Part shown: positions 34,631 to 42,018 of the stretch, one piece after another | How positions within the stretch are numbered: position 1 is the stretch's first letter | Layout: each line of letters begins with the position of its first letter | Assembly (NCBI GenBank): GCA_963842295.1 | Contig: CAWJFY010000007.1 | Coordinates: 1-64,000, forward strand | Reading direction: 5' to 3' | DNA from: JAJNBA01 sp963842295 | Lineage (GTDB): Bacteria; Actinomycetota; UBA4738; HRBIN12 | Length of the DNA stretch: 64,000 nt | The notes under the pieces: model-generated | Database searches by the model: none | Told to the model about the DNA's origin: nothing | What the model saw: the letters and a program-made list of their open reading frames with translations, nothing else | Position numbers and translations under genes: made by a program

Positions 34631-36186
34631 CTGACGACCGACCGACTTCCAGCGAGGGTCGTGTGGAGATCGCCGGAATCGACGGCAGCGCCGTTCGCAA
34701 CCGCGACTCGACGTCCACGTCGTCCCCTTCCTCGGGAGATCAGGGTCCGTGGCACCGCCACTTCACAACCGACGGCCTCTGTTTCCCAGTCGAGGCAGTG
34801 GTCGGTCCCAGGTCCGCCCCTCGATGAGTCGCTGTCGTCGTTGCCCATCAGAAGGTCGTCGCCCCCTTGGCCACGTAGGGCATCGTGTCCGAACCCGCCG
34901 GCGATCCGATCGTTCCCTGTGCCTCCCAGGATCAGGTCGTCGCCGTCATCGCCATAGATGGCGTCGTCGTCCGGGCCGGCGTCAACGGTGTCCACCCCCG
35001 CGCCTCCGTGTATGACGTCATTCCCGGACCCACCGGCGATCATGTCATCGCCCAATCGGGCGCCGAGCGCGTCGTTGCCCAGGCCACCCATCAGCACATC
35101 GGTCTCGCCGCCTCGGCCACCGTCGCAGAAGTCGTTCCCCGCTCCACCCAGCAGCGTGTCGGCACCGAACTGACCGAGGAGGGCATCGTGTCCGAACCCA
35201 CCTGCGAGCCGATCTCTCCCCTCCCCCCCGTCCAGCACGTCCATCCCGTATCCACCGCAGACCCAGTCGTTCCCTCCAGCTCCCACAACGATGTCGTTCC
35301 CTCCGAGAGCGGATATCACGTCGGGACCTTTCGTGCCCAAAAGCCGATCATCGCCCTGCGTTCCCACGATCGTCGGGGATCTGCCGCCGCAGCGGCGGGC
35401 CGATCGATGCGTGTGGGGGGAACGCTCGCATCCAGGCCTGCGTTCGCTCTGTAGGCACAGGTCCCGATCGGCACCTCCCGTCGCCACATCGAACCCCTTG
35501 CCTCCGAAGAGGATGTCGTGTCCCTCCTCTCCGAATAGCCGGTCGCGATGGTCCAGCCCGTAGAGGAGATCGGCGCCGCTCCCCGCGATGAGCCGATCGC
35601 CGCCCTCGTCCCCCACGATCATGTCAGCGTCCGTACCACCCTCGAGAAGATCTGCGTCCCCCGCGCCTCGCAGGTAGTCTCGGCCAGGACCGCCCTTGAG
35701 GACGTCGGCCCCCGGACCAGCGTTGATGAGGGCATCGCTGCCGCTCCCGCCGAACAGACTGTCCGAACCGCGGTCCCCGCCCCCCGATGTCATGATGTCG
35801 TTACCCCCGTTGCCGCTTTGCGTGTCGTTCCCTCCGACACCGAAGAGACCATCGTCGCCCGCGCCACCGAACAGGTGGTCGGCCCCACTGCCTCCGATGA
35901 TCTCGTCGTTCCCAGCATCGCCGCAGACCATGTCGTCGCCCTCATACGCGTAGATCACGTCATCGCCGCCAAGGCCAGCGATGACGTCGGCACCTTGAGT
36001 TCCCACGATGGTGTCACCGTCCGTCGTCCCGACGATCGTGAGGGTCAGGCCACCACACGTCGACTGGGCCACGGCATGTGTGGGGAGGGACACGACCGTT
36101 GCTCCGGCAAGGCACAGAAGGGTCGCCCACGCGCTCGAGCGGCGGCTCAGTCCAGTCAGGCGCCGGAGGGTTCCCGCGGGCGTCAC
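34627..36186 (-). CDS. Secreted RTX (hemolysin-type calcium-binding) repeat protein
   Basis: A 519-residue exported protein. A signal peptide (about residues 1-40, ending A-V-A-Q) is followed by many copies of the nonapeptide G-G-x-G-x-D-x-(L/I/V)-x in two blocks, for example G-G-A-G-D-D-G-L-F, G-G-S-G-N-D-V-I-H. The blocks are separated by a Cys-rich linker near residues 245-275. Such repeats fold as calcium-loaded parallel beta-rolls outside the cell. There is no recognisable enzymatic domain, and no type I secretion gene is near; the Sec signal fits export in a monoderm. The GTG at 36186 is preceded at 6 nt by TAGATT, a leaderless pattern. Its 3' end overlaps the Nei-like gene by 4 bp. Confidence 0.88.
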   Translation of the reverse strand: MTPAGTLRRLTGLSRRSSAWATLLCLAGATVVSLPTHAVAQSTCGGLTLTIVGTTDGDTIVGTQGADVIAGLGGDDVIYAYEGDDMVCGDAGNDEIIGGSGADHLFGGAGDDGLFGVGGNDTQSGNGGNDIMTSGGGDRGSDSLFGGSGSDALINAGPGADVLKGGPGRDYLRGAGDADLLEGGTDADMIVGDEGGDRLIAGSGADLLYGLDHRDRLFGEEGHDILFGGKGFDVATGGADRDLCLQSERRPGCERSPHTHRSARRCGGRSPTIVGTQGDDRLLGTKGPDVISALGGNDIVVGAGGNDWVCGGYGMDVLDGGEGRDRLAGGFGHDALLGQFGADTLLGGAGNDFCDGGRGGETDVLMGGLGNDALGARLGDDMIAGGSGNDVIHGGAGVDTVDAGPDDDAIYGDDGDDLILGGTGNDRIAGGFGHDALRGQGGDDLLMGNDDSDSSRGGPGTDHCLDWETEAVGCEVAVPRTLISRGRGRRGRRVAVANGAAVDSGDLHTTLAGSRSVVS

Positions 36187-36192
36187 GGCGCA

Positions 36193-36198
36193 AATCTA
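36193..36198 (-). promoter_or_regulatory. Leaderless -10 box of the RTX gene
   Basis: TAGATT on the minus strand lies exactly 6 nt before the GTG at 36186, with no Shine-Dalgarno between them. Confidence 0.5.
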
Positions 36199-36448
36199 CC
36201 CTCATCGGACCCGGCGACGGCTGCTGGTGGCAACAGATCGGGCGACAACGGGATGCTCGAGCGCGATCGGAAGCAGACGGGCTGGTCGGTCGGGCAGGCG
36301 GCGTGCGGCTCGGCGCGAGCATTCGCGAGTACCGGGAACTCGACGAGGCCGGCACCCGCTGGCCGACGTCTGAAACCTTCCACCGGATCTGCGATCTGTT
36401 CGAAGGTTCAGGTCCGCGAACGCTAGGTCACTAGGCCGAAACCATCCG

Positions 36449-37333
36449 TCAGTTCTCGCCGTCCGCGAGGAACGGATCAACTGGGCGCCGAAGGCCGTCA
36501 CCGTCGAGCGTAGGTCGTCGCTCGCCCCTCCACTGACTAGCGCGCCGAACTTGCCGAGTCTCCCACCACACACGCATGGCCCACCGCTCGGTCGTCGCCA
36601 GCTTCCACACCGTCGACCGCCGTCGCCCAGCAAAGATCGCGAGAGTTCCGGCGACCGCCAGGATGACGCAGATCTGGATGAGGGTCAGCGCCTCGGAATC
36701 GCTGGCGTCGAAGGTGGGTCCGCACTCGGACCCAGGGCAAAGGGACGTACCGTCGGCCGCTCTGACTCGGGCATCTCCGGTTGAGGCGAGTTCGTTGAGG
36801 ACCGAAGCCACCGAATGGATCCACGAGCCGATGCTGCCCCGCACGCTCCTCTCATCTTCCGGCACGTCGCCCGAACCATCCTGGGTGCTCTCCCCGATCA
36901 TCGACTCTCCCCCAGGATCAAAGGACCCTGTGGATGCCGTCACCGCCGGGTCACCGGTTGCACCCCGTGCCTCGGGTGCGGGGTCCGGCGATGGAGCTGG
37001 TGACGGTTCCGGGGATGGATCTGGTGTCGGTTCCGGCGATGGATCCGGCGAGGGCTCCGGCGAAGGGTCGGGGGTAGGCGAGGGATCGGGTGACGGTTCC
37101 GGGGATGGATCGGGTGTCGGTTCCGGCGATGGATCCGGCGAGGGCTCCGGCGAAGGGTCGGGGGTAGGCGAGGGATCGGTTTGATCGGACGTCGAGACAA
37201 CGGCGTCCACGGTCTCATCGAGGGACGACAACATCTCGGCGCTGGCCGCGGGCGCGAAAGCCCCCAGAGTCAGGATCGCTGCGAGGACTGATACAAGCCT
37301 GAGCGAGCGACCCCGTTCACTACATCGACGCAT
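36449..37333 (-). CDS. Secreted Pro-rich repeat protein with C-terminal membrane helix
   Basis: A 294-residue protein. A signal peptide (residues 1-32, A-S-A) leads into a low-complexity stalk of P-S-P-E-P-S-P-D repeats (about residues 52-120). An acidic Gly/Ser region follows, then one transmembrane helix (L-I-Q-I-C-V-I-L-A-V-A-G-T-L-A-I-F-A-G) before a basic R-R-R and a charged cytoplasmic tail of about 60 residues. No L-P-x-T-G sortase motif is seen, so it is probably anchored by the helix. The stalk would span the cell wall. Function is unknown. The stalk DNA includes a 90-bp duplication. Confidence 0.72.
   Translation of the reverse strand: MRRCSERGRSLRLVSVLAAILTLGAFAPAASAEMLSSLDETVDAVVSTSDQTDPSPTPDPSPEPSPDPSPEPTPDPSPEPSPDPSPTPDPSPEPSPDPSPEPTPDPSPEPSPAPSPDPAPEARGATGDPAVTASTGSFDPGGESMIGESTQDGSGDVPEDERSVRGSIGSWIHSVASVLNELASTGDARVRAADGTSLCPGSECGPTFDASDSEALTLIQICVILAVAGTLAIFAGRRRSTVWKLATTERWAMRVWWETRQVRRASQWRGERRPTLDGDGLRRPVDPFLADGEN
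36999..37179. repeat. Tandem 90-bp duplication within the Pro-rich stalk
   Basis: Two adjacent 90-bp units, beginning near 36999 and 37089, differ at about one base. Each encodes 30 residues of the P-S-P-E/D stalk, so the reading frame is preserved. The near identity suggests a recent in-frame duplication that lengthened the stalk. Confidence 0.75.
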
Positions 37334-37579
37334 GCCTACCCCATCACAATGGGGAAGTTTCGCCAGCCGTCAACCGGAGCCATCCTAGTACTCCTACCCG
37401 GGAATGGCCTGGGTGAGCCCAGTAGGCACGATCAACCGGATCACTCTCGGCAGGCGTCGCCGAGCAATGTGCTGGCTGGCACCGTCGGGCCACTAGGAGC
37501 GTTCGCCCAAATTCGCCCCAAGGATGCGGGCCAGGTTGGAGACCGCATGAGCTCCTGTCCCTGCGACCTGCGACGATCG

Positions 37580-37655
37580 TGGCTCCGGGGGTGGGACTCG
37601 AACCCACAACCTACGGATTAACAGTCCGCCGCTCTGCCAATTGAGCTACCCCGGA
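37580..37655 (-). tRNA. tRNA-Asn (anticodon GTT)
   Basis: The minus strand folds as a full cloverleaf: acceptor stem TCCGGGG paired with CCCCGGA, D-loop AGCTCAATTGGCAGAGC, anticodon arm with CTGTTAA in the loop, and T-arm GTTCGAGTC. The discriminator base is G, as for Asn tRNAs, and the 3' CCA is encoded at 37582-37580. Confidence 0.95.
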
Positions 37656-37700
37656 AGGTTCAATCTCGGATGCTACCCGACCCACAACCGCGTTCGCGTC

Positions 37701-37706
37701 TACGAT
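37701..37706 (+). promoter_or_regulatory. Leaderless -10 box of the aldolase gene
   Basis: TACGAT lies 8 nt before the GTG at 37715 and there is no Shine-Dalgarno site. A leaderless transcript is inferred. Confidence 0.45.
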
Positions 37707-37714
37707 TCTGCACC

Positions 37715-38491
37715 GTGACCATCGATCCCGTTCGCGCCCGTTGGGCTGCCGGCGAAGCCGCGATCGCCACATGGCTCCTGCTCGAGGGTCCCGCGTCCGC
37801 GGAGATCCTCGCGACGGCCGGCTTCGACGCGGTCGTCGTGGACCTCCAGCACGGCCACGCCACGCTGCACGACCTCCCTCACGTTCTCAGGGCTCTCGGA
37901 GCGAGGCCGGCGGTCCCCTTCGTTCGCGTCGCCTGGAACGACCCCCCGGAGCTGATGCGCGCCCTCGATCTCGGTGCTCGCGGCGTGATCTGCCCGATGG
38001 TCGGTTCCCGCACCGAGGCCGAGACGTTCGTCTCCGCCTGCCGTTACCCGCCTGCAGGCACCCGTAGCTACGGCCCGATCCACGCCGCGTTCGGCCAGGG
38101 CAACGACCAGACCGCGCGGGCCAACGAACAGGTGCTCCTCTTCGCGATGATCGAGACGGGGGACGGCCTCAGGAACCTCGACGAGATCGCCGCCACACCC
38201 GGTCTCGACGGTGTGTTCGTCGGACCGGCAGACCTGAGCCTGGCGATGGGCCTCGAGACGTTCGCCGATCTCACCGATCCGACCTTGTTGGCGACCCTCG
38301 ACACGATCGTGGACGCATCGAACAGCCACGGCATCACGGCGGGCATCCACTCGCCCTCTCCGCCGCGCGCGGCGGAGATGGCGGCGCGCGGCTTCCGGTT
38401 CGTCTCCTGCGCCGTCGACACGGACCTCCTCCGCGACGCTGCCGCGAACGCCCTCCACGCCGCCCGCCAGCCCGGTAGGCTGTCGCGATGA
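37715..38491 (+). CDS. HpcH/HpaI family aldolase
   Basis: A 258-residue class II pyruvate aldolase-like protein. Family features are F-D-A-V-V-V-D-L-Q-H-G (metal/substrate region near residue 35), G-A-R-G-V-I-C-P-M-V, and the later E-T-G-D-G-L and V-F-V-G-P-A-D-L-S-L-A-M-G signature. Enzymes of this family cleave 2-keto-3-deoxy sugar acids or hydroxy-keto acids to pyruvate and an aldehyde. The exact substrate is not clear. The GTG at 37715 is taken because the upstream extension is Arg/Pro-rich; a -10 box sits 8 nt before it. It overlaps the next gene by ATGA. Confidence 0.88.
   Translation: MTIDPVRARWAAGEAAIATWLLLEGPASAEILATAGFDAVVVDLQHGHATLHDLPHVLRALGARPAVPFVRVAWNDPPELMRALDLGARGVICPMVGSRTEAETFVSACRYPPAGTRSYGPIHAAFGQGNDQTARANEQVLLFAMIETGDGLRNLDEIAATPGLDGVFVGPADLSLAMGLETFADLTDPTLLATLDTIVDASNSHGITAGIHSPSPPRAAEMAARGFRFVSCAVDTDLLRDAAANALHAARQPGRLSR
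38476..38481 (+). promoter_or_regulatory. Internal leaderless -10 box before the 87-residue membrane protein
   Basis: TAGGCT lies exactly 6 nt before the ATG at 38488, inside the 3' end of the aldolase gene. The same 11-mer CCCGGTAGGCT recurs before the cupredoxin gene at 63001-63011. It may let the small gene be transcribed alone. Confidence 0.4.
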
Positions 38492-38751
38492 AGCTCCGCT
38501 CGTTGTTCTTCCTGATCGCAGGCGTCGCGCTCGGCATGAAACTCGCCGCCAAGCTCCGCGAGGATGACCCCAACGTCCTGCACGGGCCACAACGCAAACG
38601 GAGCGATCAGCAACCGGCGCTGCGGCTGGTCTCGGGCCAGGTCCAGCGGATCACCGATGCCGCGACAGGCAAGAGCTTGGATGCGATCCGCCGCGTCCGA
38701 AGCGGGATCCGCGATCGTCTGGGGGAGGACGACGCGGCCGCCTGGAACTGA
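38488..38751 (+). CDS. Small membrane-associated hypothetical protein, 87 residues
   Basis: An N-terminal hydrophobic segment (L-F-F-L-I-A-G-V-A-L-G-M, about residues 6-18) is followed by a charged, helical region with R-R-V-R-S-G-I-R-D-R-L. The start is in an ATGA overlap with the aldolase stop. I do not recognise a family; the layout suggests a peripheral membrane protein. Confidence 0.65.
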   Translation: MKLRSLFFLIAGVALGMKLAAKLREDDPNVLHGPQRKRSDQQPALRLVSGQVQRITDAATGKSLDAIRRVRSGIRDRLGEDDAAAWN

Positions 38752-38761
38752 AGGCTTCTCG

Positions 38762-38783
38762 GGGTCTCCTACCAGGAGAACCC
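38762..38783. terminator. Hairpin between convergent small gene and sulfatase
   Basis: GGGT-CTCCT and AGGAG-A-ACCC form a nine-pair stem with a single bulged A and a 3-nt loop. It lies just past the stop of the plus-strand gene and over the stop of the minus-strand sulfatase, so it could end transcription in both directions. Confidence 0.5.
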
Positions 38784-40184
38784 GGGTGGCACCGGACGGC
38801 AAAGCGATCGCGTGAGCGAACGCAACTGATCGGTCTTCGTTGGTCGCGTCGAGGCCACGTTCTGGAGCTGTCTGGGATCCCTGAGGAGGTCGTACAGCTC
38901 TTCCTCGCCGGTCGAGTAGTGGACGAACGTGAAGGACGGCGTCCGAACACCGCAGTAGGTGGGCACGAGCTCGGGCCGCTCGAATTGCTCCAGCACGACG
39001 GAGTCTCGCACGGCGGACGCAGCCCCGGTCAGGACGGGTCGCAGGGACACACCGTCAACCGACAGAGAAGCGCCCGCGAAGTCCACGATCGTGGGGGCGA
39101 GGTCGACGTTGGATACGAGCGAGTTGGTCACCGTGCCTGATGGGCTCCCCCCGGGCAGACGGATGATCAACGGGACTCGGATCGACTCCTCGTATGGGAC
39201 TCGCTTGCCGGTCCATCGATGCTCGTGGATGGAGAGTCCGTTGTCGGAGGTGAAGATGACGAGGGTGTTGGTGGAACGACCGGTCTCAGCAAGCGCTTGG
39301 AGGATCCCCGAAACCATGTCATCGACGGCGAGCAGAGTTTCCCACTGCCGGCGCCTGGCACGCCTCAGCTCTTCCACCGGCCGCAAGGGACGTTGCTTGA
39401 TATAGGCAGGCTTGTCGGACAGATCCGCCTCATTCACCGCCGGCCCGAGAGGAACGGGCGTCGCGGAGAACCTGCCGCGATGGCGTGGCGCGGCGATGAA
39501 GTTCCCGTGCGGTGCGAACGGGGCCGCCATCAGGAACAGCGGCGTCTCAGTCGGACTACGCCGGATGAAAGCGACTGCCTGCCTCCGGATGACGTCGGTC
39601 GAGTAGTCCCTTGGCCGAGCGCCATAGGACACGAGGCCGCGCGAGTCGTCGAACATCGTGTAGTTGAAATAGCGCCCGTTCCCGTTCGAGAAAGCGAACC
39701 AACGATCCCAACCTGGCGGCACGTGCACGGCGTCACCGCGGTAGCCGTTGATGTACTTGCCGATAAGTGCGGTCCGGTAGCCCACGGCATCGAGTGCCGT
39801 TGCGATCGTGCTCGACTCCGATGCCTGGAAAGCGGTCCATCCGCCAGCAGGCGGGACGTTGGAGTACACCCCAGTGGTATGGGAATAGCGGCCGGTGAGG
39901 ATCGTGGCCCGGGACGGACAGCACAAGGGGTTCGTGACGATCGCGCGCGTGAGCCGGATCCCTCGGCGCACGAGGAGGCGCTGCACTTCGGGCATCAAAC
40001 GGAGCGTGTCGTAGCGCTGGTCGTCCGTGACGATAAGGACGATGTTGGGTCGACCGGGTACCTGTGCATGCGCCGGCTGAGACGTCGTTTCAGCGGCGAG
40101 CAACACCGCCGCGAACATCGCCAGACCGGCGACAAGCGTGAACGTGCGCAGGCCACGCTGCACCGGAACACGAGCAACCCCCAT
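38769..40184 (-). CDS. Secreted formylglycine-dependent sulfatase
   Basis: A 471-residue exported arylsulfatase-family enzyme. A signal peptide spans about residues 1-41 (A-H-A). The metal-binding pair is in I-V-T-D-D-Q-R (residues 51-57). The catalytic motif C-C-P-S-R-A-T-I-L-T-G-R has Cys88 in the C-x-P-S-R position that is oxidised to formylglycine by FGE. Later conserved pieces are G-K-Y-I-N-G-Y, F-T-S-D-N-G and the final subdomain. It hydrolyses sulfate esters outside the membrane; in this genome the sulfated polysaccharide made at 12.5-17.4 kb is a possible but unproven substrate. A TAGCTT box lies 9 nt before the ATG. Confidence 0.92.
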   Translation of the reverse strand: MGVARVPVQRGLRTFTLVAGLAMFAAVLLAAETTSQPAHAQVPGRPNIVLIVTDDQRYDTLRLMPEVQRLLVRRGIRLTRAIVTNPLCCPSRATILTGRYSHTTGVYSNVPPAGGWTAFQASESSTIATALDAVGYRTALIGKYINGYRGDAVHVPPGWDRWFAFSNGNGRYFNYTMFDDSRGLVSYGARPRDYSTDVIRRQAVAFIRRSPTETPLFLMAAPFAPHGNFIAAPRHRGRFSATPVPLGPAVNEADLSDKPAYIKQRPLRPVEELRRARRRQWETLLAVDDMVSGILQALAETGRSTNTLVIFTSDNGLSIHEHRWTGKRVPYEESIRVPLIIRLPGGSPSGTVTNSLVSNVDLAPTIVDFAGASLSVDGVSLRPVLTGAASAVRDSVVLEQFERPELVPTYCGVRTPSFTFVHYSTGEEELYDLLRDPRQLQNVASTRPTKTDQLRSLTRSLCRPVPPGFSW

Positions 40185-40431
40185 GATCCGAGGAAGCTAG
40201 CACAGGGGTTGAGCGGAGCTCTGGCTCGGCGCACGATCACAGGAGAGCAACCTCCCTCTCGGGAGAGACCGATTCCCATCCCATGAGCGCAGAGGTTCGT
40301 GCTCAAGAAAAAGGGGTGCGGGTGCCGATGACTCGTGGTACAAAACAACGCGGATCCGTGCCGCTTGTCGGACTCGCGGGCACTTGACCCGGGAGCCGTC
40401 GCCGTACTCGGAGGAAGGCGGAGGAGCGGAA

Positions 40432-40617
40432 GTGGAGAGGATGGGACTCTACGCAGCTTTGAAACGGAGGTTGGGCTCCGAAGAGGGAGCGACCGCCGTG
40501 GAGTATGCCTTGATGATCGCCCTGATCGCACTCGTGGTCGTGGCAGCAGTGACGTTCCTCGGGCAAAGCACGAACAGCGTGTACGAGAATGGCGAGCTGA
40601 TCAAAGGGCTGACCTGA
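40432..40617 (+). CDS. Flp family type IVb pilin
   Basis: A 61-residue pilin. The prepilin leader ends in S-E-E-G and is followed by A-T-A-V-E-Y-A-L-M-I-A-L-I-A-L-V-V-V-A-A, with cleavage expected after Gly19 and the conserved Glu at +5 and Tyr at +6, the Flp hallmark. The GTG at 40432 has GGAGGAG 5 nt upstream. No Tad secretion, prepilin peptidase or other pilin gene is in the window, so the assembly machinery must be encoded elsewhere. It converges with rpoD with only 4 bp between stops. Confidence 0.9.
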   Translation: MERMGLYAALKRRLGSEEGATAVEYALMIALIALVVVAAVTFLGQSTNSVYENGELIKGLT

Positions 40618-40621
40618 TCGG

Positions 40622-41938
40622 CTACTCGAGGTAGTCGCGCAGTCGTTGCGATCGTGACGGGTGTCGCAGCTTCGAGAGCGTCTTCGATTCGATCTGGCGG
40701 ATCCGCTCGCGCGTGACGCCGAACTCACGACCGACCTCTTCCAGCGTCCGCGGATGCCCATCGACGAGGCCGAACCTGAGCTCGATCACCTTCTTCTCCC
40801 GCTCCGAGAGGGTGTGGAGCACCGAGCCGAGCTGCTCCTGTAGCAGGATGAACGAGGCGGCATCCACCGGGACCACCGCGTCGGAGTCCTCGATGAAGTC
40901 TCCGAGATGGGAGTCCTCCTCCTCGCCGATCGGCGTCTCCAGCGACACCGGTTCCTGGGACACCTTCTGGATCTCGCGCACTTTCTCGGCGCCGATCCCC
41001 ATCACCTTGCCGATCTCCTCTGGGGTCGGCTCGCGGCCCAGGTCTTGCAGCAGCTGCCGCTGCACCCGAACGAGCTTGTTGATCGTCTCGACCATGTGGA
41101 CAGGGATCCGGATCGTCCGCGCCTGGTCGGCGATCGCGCGCGTGATCGCCTGGCGGATCCACCAGGTCGCGTACGTCGAGAACTTGAAACCCTTCGAGTG
41201 GTCGAACTTCTCCACGGCGCGGATCAGGCCCAGGTTCCCTTCCTGGATGAGGTCGAGGAAGAGCATCCCGCGGCCCACGTACCGCTTCGCGATCGAGACG
41301 ACAAGGCGGAGGTTCGCCTCGATCAACTTGCGCTTGGCGAGCTGACCGTCCCTCTCCACACGGTGGAGATAGGCGACGACGTCGTCGTCCGTCTTGGGGC
41401 GGTAGGACTTCTTCTGGGCGAGCGGATCACGGCCGATCCCTTCGACCTTCCCGAACGCCGTCACCTGGTGGTTCCAGATCTCCCAGACCCGGGTGGTGGC
41501 CAGGCGGAACCGTTTGGGGTCGGGCTTCCCGTCCGACACGATCTGCTCCTGCAGCTCGGTGCAGAGCTCCCCGGCCTCGATCCGCCTCGCGAGGTCCACC
41601 TCCTGCGGCGCGTTCAACAGCGGGACCTTGCCGATCTCCTTCAGGTACATCCGGACCGGGTCGTTGGTGGGCGCCTTGAGCGCGTCGACCTCGATGCGGA
41701 TCTGCGTCACGGCATCGGTGTCGTCCCCGGGAAGCTCGATGATCTCGATGCCCGCGGTGTTCAGGTGGTCGGTCAGCTGCGCGAGAACGTCCTCCACCTG
41801 ATCGGGCGTGATCTCCGGCAATGCCTCGAAGACGTCCCCGGATGTGACGAAGCCGCGTTCGCGGCCAAGCACGACGAGCTGTTCCTTGACCTCATCGAGG
41901 CTGTAGGTGTCGGAAACTGGTTCGCGAGCCGCGCTCAA
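40622..41938 (-). CDS. rpoD: Principal RNA polymerase sigma factor RpoD (SigA)
   Basis: A 438-residue sigma-70 group 1 factor. A short region 1.1 (V-K-E-Q-L-V-V-L-G-R-E-R-G-F-V) is followed by region 1.2 (D-P-V-R-M-Y-L-K-E-I-G). Region 2 has L-R-L-V-V-S-I-A-K-R-Y and F-S-T-Y-A-T-W-W-I-R-Q-A; region 3 has the V-H-M-V-E-T motif; region 4 ends in the helix-turn-helix E-V-G-R-E-F-G-V-T-R-E-R-I-R-Q-I. It directs RNA polymerase to housekeeping promoters. The start is a TTG because an in-frame stop lies just upstream and no ATG or GTG fits. A 10-codon frame upstream ends in a TTGA overlap with this start. Confidence 0.93.
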   Translation of the reverse strand: MSAAREPVSDTYSLDEVKEQLVVLGRERGFVTSGDVFEALPEITPDQVEDVLAQLTDHLNTAGIEIIELPGDDTDAVTQIRIEVDALKAPTNDPVRMYLKEIGKVPLLNAPQEVDLARRIEAGELCTELQEQIVSDGKPDPKRFRLATTRVWEIWNHQVTAFGKVEGIGRDPLAQKKSYRPKTDDDVVAYLHRVERDGQLAKRKLIEANLRLVVSIAKRYVGRGMLFLDLIQEGNLGLIRAVEKFDHSKGFKFSTYATWWIRQAITRAIADQARTIRIPVHMVETINKLVRVQRQLLQDLGREPTPEEIGKVMGIGAEKVREIQKVSQEPVSLETPIGEEEDSHLGDFIEDSDAVVPVDAASFILLQEQLGSVLHTLSEREKKVIELRFGLVDGHPRTLEEVGREFGVTRERIRQIESKTLSKLRHPSRSQRLRDYLE

Positions 41939-41967
41939 CGGGGGTCATCCAGCTGCGTCGGGAGCAC
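41935..41967 (-). CDS. Possible 10-residue leader peptide upstream of rpoD
   Basis: A GTG-started frame of ten codons (V/M-L-P-T-Q-L-D-D-P-R) ends in TGA that shares TTGA with the rpoD TTG. A TACACT box lies 7 nt before the GTG, so the transcript may begin at or next to this codon. Terminating ribosomes could then restart at the rpoD TTG, which has no Shine-Dalgarno of its own. This is inferred from sequence layout only. Confidence 0.35.
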   Translation of the reverse strand: MLPTQLDDPR

Positions 41968-42018
41968 GGCCTAGAGTGTACGGAACAAGCGGCGGCGCCG
42001 ACCCTGGGCGGATCGGAC

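Noticed and set aside
36280..36434. A short frame resembling a shortened helix-turn-helix (L-G-A-S-I-R-E-Y-R-E-L then P-T-S-E-T-F-H-R-I)
   Set aside because: It lacks the core recognition helix and any start site. It could be a decayed regulator, but the likeness is too short to claim.
36970..37180. Repeats considered as a CRISPR array
   Set aside because: The units are contiguous, without spacers, and encode Pro/Ser/Asp residues in frame within a secreted protein.
37580..37655. tRNA-Asn as an integration site for a mobile island
   Set aside because: No integrase gene and no second copy of the tRNA 3' end were found in the window.
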